Assembly (NCBI RefSeq): GCF_042663885.1
Contig: NZ_JBHSXV010000001.1
Strand: one strand, 5' to 3'
Length of the DNA stretch: 64,000 nt
From: Aquipuribacter hungaricus
GTDB lineage: Bacteria; Actinomycetota; Actinomycetes; Actinomycetales; JBBAYJ01
Notes under the pieces: generated by a model
The model's input: only the letters and a program-made list of their open reading frames with translations
What the model was told of the DNA's origin: nothing
The model's database searches: none
Position numbers and translations under genes: made by a program
In this document: positions 59,349 to 64,000 of the stretch, one piece after another
Numbering within the stretch: the first letter of the stretch is position 1
How the letters are laid out: each line of letters begins with the position of its first letter

Positions 59349-60191
59349 ATGGGTCTTCAGATCAACAACAACATCGCGGCGTTCAACTCCTACCGCAACC
59401 TGTCCGTCAACCAGGGCCAGATGGAGAAGTCGCTGGAGAAGCTGTCCAGCGGGTTCCGCATCAACCGCGCTGCGGACGACGCGGCCGGCCTGGCCATCTC
59501 CGAGGGCCTGCGCTCGCAGGTCGGTGGCCTCAAGCAGGCCGTCCGCAACGCCCAGGACGGCATCTCCGTCGTCCAGACCGCGGAAGGCGCCCTCACCGAG
59601 GTCCACGCCATCCTGCAGCGCGTCCGCGACCTGACCGTCCAGGCCAGCAACACCGGCTCGGTCAACGAGGAGGCCCGCGGCTACATCGGCACCGAGATCA
59701 CGCAGCTGAGCGAGGCCCTCACGGACATCGCCAGCCGCACCGAGTTCAACGGCACCAAGCTGCTCAACACGGCGGCCGCTGCCACCCCGCTGGTCTTCCA
59801 GACCGGCTCCAACGAGGGCGAGACCGTGTCGGTCACCCTCACCGACGTGTCCGCGGTCGCCACCGCGGTCGCCACCGTCGGCACCAACGTCGCCGCTGCC
59901 GGGTACGACCCCACCGCGGCGACCGACCTGTCGGCCCTCGACACGCAGATCTCCACCGTGTCCGAGGCCCGCGCCACCCTCGGTGCCTCGCAGAACCGCT
60001 TCGAGTCCACCATCAAGTCGCTCAACGTCGCGGTCGAGAACCTGTCCGCGTCCGAGAGCCGCATCCGCGACACCGACATGGCCCTCGAGATGGTCAACTT
60101 CTCGAAGAACCAGATCCTGTCGCAGGCCGGCACCGCGATGCTCGCGCAGGCCAAGGACGCCCCCCAGGGTGTCCTGCAGCTCCTCCGCTGA
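59349..60191 (+). CDS. fliC: Flagellin
   Basis: A 280-residue short flagellin. The conserved N-terminal D0/D1 helices (LQINNNIAAFNSYRNLSVNQ; LSSGFRINRAADDAAGLAIS) and the C-terminal ones (SRIRDTDMALEMVNFSKNQI; QAGTAMLAQAKDAPQGVLQL) flank a small central region of only about 90 residues. ATG 59349 has GGAGGAAA upstream. FliW and FliS in the locus are its expected partners. Confidence 0.98.
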   Translation: MGLQINNNIAAFNSYRNLSVNQGQMEKSLEKLSSGFRINRAADDAAGLAISEGLRSQVGGLKQAVRNAQDGISVVQTAEGALTEVHAILQRVRDLTVQASNTGSVNEEARGYIGTEITQLSEALTDIASRTEFNGTKLLNTAAAATPLVFQTGSNEGETVSVTLTDVSAVATAVATVGTNVAAAGYDPTAATDLSALDTQISTVSEARATLGASQNRFESTIKSLNVAVENLSASESRIRDTDMALEMVNFSKNQILSQAGTAMLAQAKDAPQGVLQLLR

Positions 60192-60229
60192 TCCCGGTAG
60201 ACCACCGGTAGCAGCACCTGCACCTCCGG

Positions 60230-60261
60230 CCGCCGGGAACTCGCACCAGGGTTCCCGGCGG
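60230..60261 (+). terminator. fliC terminator hairpin
   Basis: An 11-bp perfect stem, CCGCCGGGAAC against GTTCCCGGCGG, with a 10-base loop, 39 bases after the fliC stop. Confidence 0.75.
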
Positions 60262-60364
60262 TCGGCGTAGGTGCCCCCGCGCCCCACGGCGCTCCCGCAC
60301 GCCCGCACGCCCGCACGGCACGTCCCAGCCACCCCACCTGCACGTCAGCGAGAGGAGCCCGACC

Positions 60365-61720
60365 ATGAGCATGTCCAGCGTCGACGGCCTGGTCAGCGGT
60401 CTCAAGACGGGCGACGTCATCAAGCAGCTCATGCAGGTGGAGGCGATCCCCAAGCAGCGGCTGCAGGTCCAGGCCAACCGCCAGGCCGCGGACATCAAGG
60501 CCTACCAGTCCGTGGCGACGGCGCTGAAGAAGCTCGACGACGCCGCGAGCGCCCTGGCCAACCCCACGACGTGGACGGGCGTCACCGCCACCACCTCCGG
60601 CACGTCGCTCACCGCGACCGCCCGCGCCGGGGCCCCGCCCGGCACCACCGACATCACCGTCACCTCCCTCGCCAGCGCCGCCCGCTGGTCGGCCACGGCC
60701 GTGGGGGGCAGGACCCTCGACGACGCCACGGCGTTCAGCGGCGACCCCGTGACCATCACCCGGGCCGACGGGACGTCCACGACCGTGGACCCCGCCTCGG
60801 GCTCGATGCGCGACGTCATGGCCGCGATCAACGGCGGCCCCGACCTCGGCGTCCGGGCCGTCGCCGTCCGCGTGGACGCCGAGCGGTTCGAGCTCCAGCT
60901 CGTCGCCTCCGGGACCGGGACGGTCGCCGGCGGCGCGACGGTCACGGGCCTGGGCGCCCTGACGAAGAAGGACGCCACCGACGCCCGGTGGACCGTCAAC
61001 GGGGTCAGCGGCAGCTCGAGCACCAACGCCGTCACCGACCTGGTCTCCGGCATCGACGTCACGCTCACGCAGGTGGGCGCCTCCTCGGTCACGGTCGCCA
61101 AGGACACCGCGGCCCCCGCCAAGTCCGTCGAGGCCCTGGTGACGGCCCTCAACGACGCGCTGGCGGAGGTCAAGAAGCAGACGCTGACCGACCCGAACGC
61201 CACGACGCGCGGGCCGCTGTCGTCGGACTCGATGGTCCGCAACCTCACCGGGCGGCTGCTGCGCTCGGTCACCGACCTGGTCGGCAGCGCCGGCGCCGCC
61301 GCCCTGGGGATCCAGTCCACCCGCGAGGGCACCATCACCCTCGACACGACCAAGCTGGCGGCCGGCATCAGCGCCGACCCCGCGGCGGCCCGGGCGGTCT
61401 TCGCCCCGCAGCAGCCGACCGCCGCCGAGAAGGCCGCCGGGAAGCCCGAGCCCGTCCCCGGCATCGCCGACCGCCTCCGCGCGGTCGTGAAGTCGGCCAC
61501 CGACGGCGGCACCGGCTTCATCACCTCGGCCGTCCAGGGTCGCGAGACCACCAAGCGTGACCTCGAGACGCAGATCGTGTCCTGGGAGCGGCGGCTCGAG
61601 CTGCGCCAGTCGACGCTGCAGAAGCAGTTCTCCGGCCTGGAGGTCGCGCTGTCGAAGATCCAGGCGCAGGGCGGCTGGCTGTCCGCCCAGCTCGCGCAGA
61701 TGTCGGGCGGCAACCGGTGA
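60365..61720 (+). CDS. fliD: Flagellar filament cap protein FliD
   Basis: A 451-residue cap protein. The N-terminal FliD_N motif is SSVDGLVSGLKTGDVIKQLM with QRLQVQANRQAADIKAYQSV. The C-terminal coiled region (TKRDLETQIVSWERRLELRQ) ends in ALSKIQAQGGWLSAQLAQM. ATG 60365 (with GAGGAGCCCGACC upstream) is followed by another Met three codons later. Confidence 0.95.
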   Translation: MSMSSVDGLVSGLKTGDVIKQLMQVEAIPKQRLQVQANRQAADIKAYQSVATALKKLDDAASALANPTTWTGVTATTSGTSLTATARAGAPPGTTDITVTSLASAARWSATAVGGRTLDDATAFSGDPVTITRADGTSTTVDPASGSMRDVMAAINGGPDLGVRAVAVRVDAERFELQLVASGTGTVAGGATVTGLGALTKKDATDARWTVNGVSGSSSTNAVTDLVSGIDVTLTQVGASSVTVAKDTAAPAKSVEALVTALNDALAEVKKQTLTDPNATTRGPLSSDSMVRNLTGRLLRSVTDLVGSAGAAALGIQSTREGTITLDTTKLAAGISADPAAARAVFAPQQPTAAEKAAGKPEPVPGIADRLRAVVKSATDGGTGFITSAVQGRETTKRDLETQIVSWERRLELRQSTLQKQFSGLEVALSKIQAQGGWLSAQLAQMSGGNR

Positions 61721-62202
61721 GCGCCGCGACGTTCGGGTTCGCCACCGCGCGGCCCACCACCTCCGCCGCCCGCAACCGCTTCGCCACGCAGTCGCTGGAG
61801 ACGGCCACGCCGGCCCAGCTGCTCGTCAGGCTCTACGAGCGGCTCCAGCTGGACATCGCCCGCGCCGAGGCTGAGCAGCGCGCCGGCCGGCACACCGCGG
61901 CGTCGGAGCAGCTCGTCCACGCCCAGGCCATCGTGTCCGAGCTCATGAGCATGCTCGACGTCGACGCCTGGTCCGGTGCCCCGCAGCTGCTGAGCATCTA
62001 CACGTTCCTGTTCTCCGAGCTCGTCGCGGCGAACCTGTCCCACGACCCGGCGAAGACCTCCTCGTGCGGGCGCATCGTCGCGCCGCTGGCCGACGCGTGG
62101 CGCCAGGCCGCCACCGGGGGGACCACCCCGGTCGCCGCGGCCACGCCGGTCGGGTCCCTCGGCACCGACGTGCCCGCCCCCCGCGCCTCGTTCGTCGGCT
62201 GA
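61717..62202 (+). CDS. fliS: Flagellin chaperone FliS
   Basis: A 161-residue FliS. SLETATPAQLLVRLYERLQL is the family start, preceded by about 25 extra residues, and LLSIYTFLFSELVAANLSHD the conserved end. An extra tail follows. GTG 61717 overlaps the fliD stop as GTGA. It binds the flagellin C-terminus before export. Confidence 0.94.
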   Translation: MSAATFGFATARPTTSAARNRFATQSLETATPAQLLVRLYERLQLDIARAEAEQRAGRHTAASEQLVHAQAIVSELMSMLDVDAWSGAPQLLSIYTFLFSELVAANLSHDPAKTSSCGRIVAPLADAWRQAATGGTTPVAAATPVGSLGTDVPAPRASFVG

Positions 62203-62216
62203 GCGGGGGTGACGTC

Positions 62217-62630
62217 GTGGGCCTCGTGACCGGGCCGGCCGTGGCCGCGCCGACCGTCCCCGCCCAGGGCGGGTCCCGCGACGACTTCTCCGCCGCGTGG
62301 GTGCAGGCCCTGGACGAGCTCGAGCTCGAGGTGGACCGCGCCGAGCTCCTGCTGTCCGCCGAGCACGCCCGCACCTCCGGCACGACGGTCAGGCCGGCGG
62401 GCACCGTCGCCGCCGGGCCGGGCACCGCCGCGGGCCCGTGGGTGCCGCCGCAGCTGCGGACGCCGCTGCCGGACACCCTGCGCGAGCGCGCCGAGCGCCT
62501 GCTCGAGCGCCAGCTGCTGGTCACCGGCCGGCTGGCCGCCGCGATGACGAGCTCGCGCCGGCACATGGACGTCGTCGAGCGGCTGGTCCCCAGCGACCCG
62601 CGCCCGATGTACGTCGACCAGGCGCTCTAG
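62217..62630 (+). CDS. Small helical flagellar-locus protein (FliT-like position)
   Basis: A 137-residue protein from GTG 62217 with GGGGGTG upstream; GTG 62226 is possible. WVQALDELELEVDRAELLLS and LRERAERLLERQLLVTGRL are helical and could form a coiled-coil bundle. It occupies the place of fliT after fliS, but sequence similarity to FliT is not evident. It might be an export chaperone. Confidence 0.65.
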   Translation: MGLVTGPAVAAPTVPAQGGSRDDFSAAWVQALDELELEVDRAELLLSAEHARTSGTTVRPAGTVAAGPGTAAGPWVPPQLRTPLPDTLRERAERLLERQLLVTGRLAAAMTSSRRHMDVVERLVPSDPRPMYVDQAL

Positions 62631-62679
62631 GACCCGCTGCGCCACGCCGAGATGTGACCGGCGTCACCCGTCCGGCCCA

Positions 62680-62705
62680 TTCACTCCCGGGCCGCCCGGG
62701 ACGAA
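62680..62705 (+). promoter_or_regulatory. Possible FliA-type promoter of flgB operon
   Basis: TTCA-N16-GACGAA, two mismatches from the flgN and fliC promoters but with the same spacing, about 100 bases before flgB. Confidence 0.4.
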
Positions 62706-62808
62706 CAGACCTCCAGAGCACGGACCGCTCGCACCCCAGGCCACGGATCGGCCGCCCCTGTACCGCCCCCGCACCGCGGGGACGGCGACCTCAGGAGACC
62801 GAACCGTC

Positions 62809-63171
62809 GTGACCGCACACGTGTCCGTGGCAGGAGCCGCCTCCGTCACCGGGGCCGCACTCCTCAGCGCCGTCTCTGGCCTGGGCGCCCGCAACCGCGC
62901 CATCGCCGACAACATCTCGAACATCCAGACCCCGGGCTTCCAGAGCCGGCGCGTCGCCTTCGAGGACGCGGTCGCCGACGCCGCCGGCAAGGGCCGCCGC
63001 GGCCTGACGGAGAGCACCTCGTCGCTGTCCCTGGAGCCCACCCGGCTCGACGGCAACAACGTCAACCTCGACACCGAGACGCTGCAGTCCATCGACACCG
63101 GCCTGCGCTACCAGCTGGCGCTGCGCGCGGTCGACGACCGCTTCGGCATGGTCCGGGCGGCGATCCGCTGA
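62809..63171 (+). CDS. flgB: Flagellar basal-body rod protein FlgB
   Basis: A 120-residue proximal rod protein. NRAIADNISNIQTPGFQSRR is the rod signature. GTG 62809 with AGGAGA upstream. Its TGA overlaps the flgC ATG by one base (TGATG). Confidence 0.94.
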   Translation: MTAHVSVAGAASVTGAALLSAVSGLGARNRAIADNISNIQTPGFQSRRVAFEDAVADAAGKGRRGLTESTSSLSLEPTRLDGNNVNLDTETLQSIDTGLRYQLALRAVDDRFGMVRAAIR

Positions 63172-63578
63172 TGACCACCTTCCCCGTCTTCGGCGTGGCC
63201 GGCTCCGGCGTGGCCGTCTACCGCAAGTGGCTCGACGCGGTCAGCGACAACATCGCGAACATCAACACCGTCACCAGGACCGACGAGGACGCCTTCCAGG
63301 CGCGCTACGTCTCGGCCCGCGCGACGCAGCTCGAGCCGGGCATCGGCGGCGTCACCGTCGCCGGCATCGAGCTCGGCAGCGCCGAGGGCCGCATGGTCTA
63401 CCAGCCCGACCACCCCCTCGCCGACGAGGGGGGCTACGTCCGCATGCCTGACATCGACCTCGGGAGCCAGATGGCCCAGCTCATGATGGCCCAGCGCGGC
63501 TACCAGGCGAACCTCGCCGTGGTGGACCGTGCCCGCGACGCCTACAGCGCCGCCATCCAGGTCGGACGCAACCAGTGA
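63171..63578 (+). CDS. flgC: Flagellar basal-body rod protein FlgC
   Basis: A 135-residue rod protein. LDAVSDNIANINTVTRTDED near the N-terminus and DLGSQMAQLMMAQRGYQANL at the C-terminus are diagnostic. Confidence 0.95.
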   Translation: MTTFPVFGVAGSGVAVYRKWLDAVSDNIANINTVTRTDEDAFQARYVSARATQLEPGIGGVTVAGIELGSAEGRMVYQPDHPLADEGGYVRMPDIDLGSQMAQLMMAQRGYQANLAVVDRARDAYSAAIQVGRNQ

Positions 63579-63934
63579 GCGTCCAGCCGGTCGGCGCCGT
63601 GGGCGCCGGCACCAGCGGGGTCGCCGGCGTGTCCGCGGTCGCCGGGCTGTCCCCGTCGCTGCCGCCCGTCGCCCCCGACGCGGCCGCGGGCGCGGAGTTC
63701 GCCGGGGCGCTCCAGCAGGCCGGGCTCGGGGGCGCCGTCGGGCGCCTCGAGGACCTCCAGCGCCTGCAGTCGACCGCGGACGACCTCGCCGTCAAGGCCG
63801 TCACCGGCCAGCTCGCCGACCCGAGCCAGTACACGATCGCGGCCACCGAGGCCCAGCTCGCCACCCAGATGACGGTGGCGGTCCGCAACAAGGCCGTCGA
63901 GGCCTACTCCGAGATCATGAGGATGCAGCTGTGA
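63575..63934 (+). CDS. fliE: Flagellar hook-basal body protein FliE
   Basis: A 119-residue adaptor between MS ring and rod. The conserved C-terminal half is DDLAVKAVTGQLADPSQYTI followed by MTVAVRNKAVEAYSEIMRMQ. GTG 63575 overlaps the flgC stop as GTGA. Confidence 0.95.
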   Translation: MSVQPVGAVGAGTSGVAGVSAVAGLSPSLPPVAPDAAAGAEFAGALQQAGLGGAVGRLEDLQRLQSTADDLAVKAVTGQLADPSQYTIAATEAQLATQMTVAVRNKAVEAYSEIMRMQL

Positions 63935-64000
63935 GCCCGCGCACCAAGGACCCCCGCGCCGCCGCGGGCCAGCAGGCCCGCCGCGCCCAGGCCGCCTGGG
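63931..64000 (+). CDS. fliF: Start of fliF (MS-ring protein), cut by window edge
   Basis: GTG 63931 overlaps the fliE stop as GTGA, and 23 codons of a basic, Ala-rich N-terminus are visible. The call rests on the standard flgB-flgC-fliE-fliF order, not on motifs. Confidence 0.6.
   Translation, partial: MSPRTKDPRAAAGQQARRAQAAW

Noticed and set aside
62209..62630. GTG 62209 as start of the FliT-position gene
   Set aside because: It is out of frame with the coding sequence; GTG 62217 or 62226 is in frame.

Overview
The window is about 75% G+C, with pervasive GTG starts, four-base start/stop overlaps and third-position G/C. It carries actinobacterial hallmark families: DUF3151, MobA fused to a DUF6457-type domain, a HemD-winged-helix protein, and PurS. 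With a flagellar locus at the right end, this points to a motile high-GC actinobacterium, plausibly of the Kineosporiales type. The lineage is an inference from gene content. No rRNA, tRNA, CRISPR array, transposase or prophage gene was seen.

Layout. 1-3.7 kb (minus): partial YcaO protein, PlsC-type acyltransferase and LarA-like protein. 4-4.8 kb: a lone AbiEi/DUF559-type gene bracketed by two copies of a palindromic repeat. 4.9-18.1 kb: nitrate/nitrite assimilation (narK, nasA, electron-transfer flavoprotein, nirB, nirD, nnaR-like), then siroheme synthesis (CysG-CbiX fusion) and divergent mobA; a GlnR-type box lies upstream of narK. 18.5-22.1 kb: zinc alcohol dehydrogenase and a fatty-acyl-reductase/HAD fusion. 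22.2-29.7 kb: fba, a STAS protein divergent from a LOV-GAF-SpoIIE-HATPase protein, DUF3151, an FAD oxidoreductase and purA. 29.8-33.5 kb: Bcr/CflA-type efflux pump, zinc dehydrogenase, purD. 33.5-42.7 kb: two glycosyltransferases, a degenerate GAF kinase, a two-component system whose regulator has an in-frame amber codon, a YdjM-like membrane protein, an SGNH hydrolase and a secreted GH16 glucanase. 42.9-49.1 kb: a four-gene envelope or exopolysaccharide operon. 49.2-54.8 kb: S10 peptidase, purC, MBL-fold hydrolase, purS, SIS protein. 54.9-64 kb: flagellar filament, hook-junction and early basal-body genes around fliA, running off the right edge in fliF.

How the genes work together. NarK imports nitrate; NasA with its flavoprotein reduces it to nitrite; NirBD reduces nitrite to ammonium using siroheme made by the CysG-CbiX fusion; MobA supplies the molybdenum cofactor; the NnaR-like protein and GlnR probably control the set. 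The flagellar genes use FliA, and CTCA-N16-GCCGA promoters precede both flgN and fliC. The LarA-like, acyl-reductase/HAD and alcohol-dehydrogenase genes share a near-identical sequence just before their start codons, which suggests one co-regulated lipid or metabolite pathway although the nitrate block separates them. Seven genes look leaderless, with a TANNNT -10 box 7-8 nt before the start codon.
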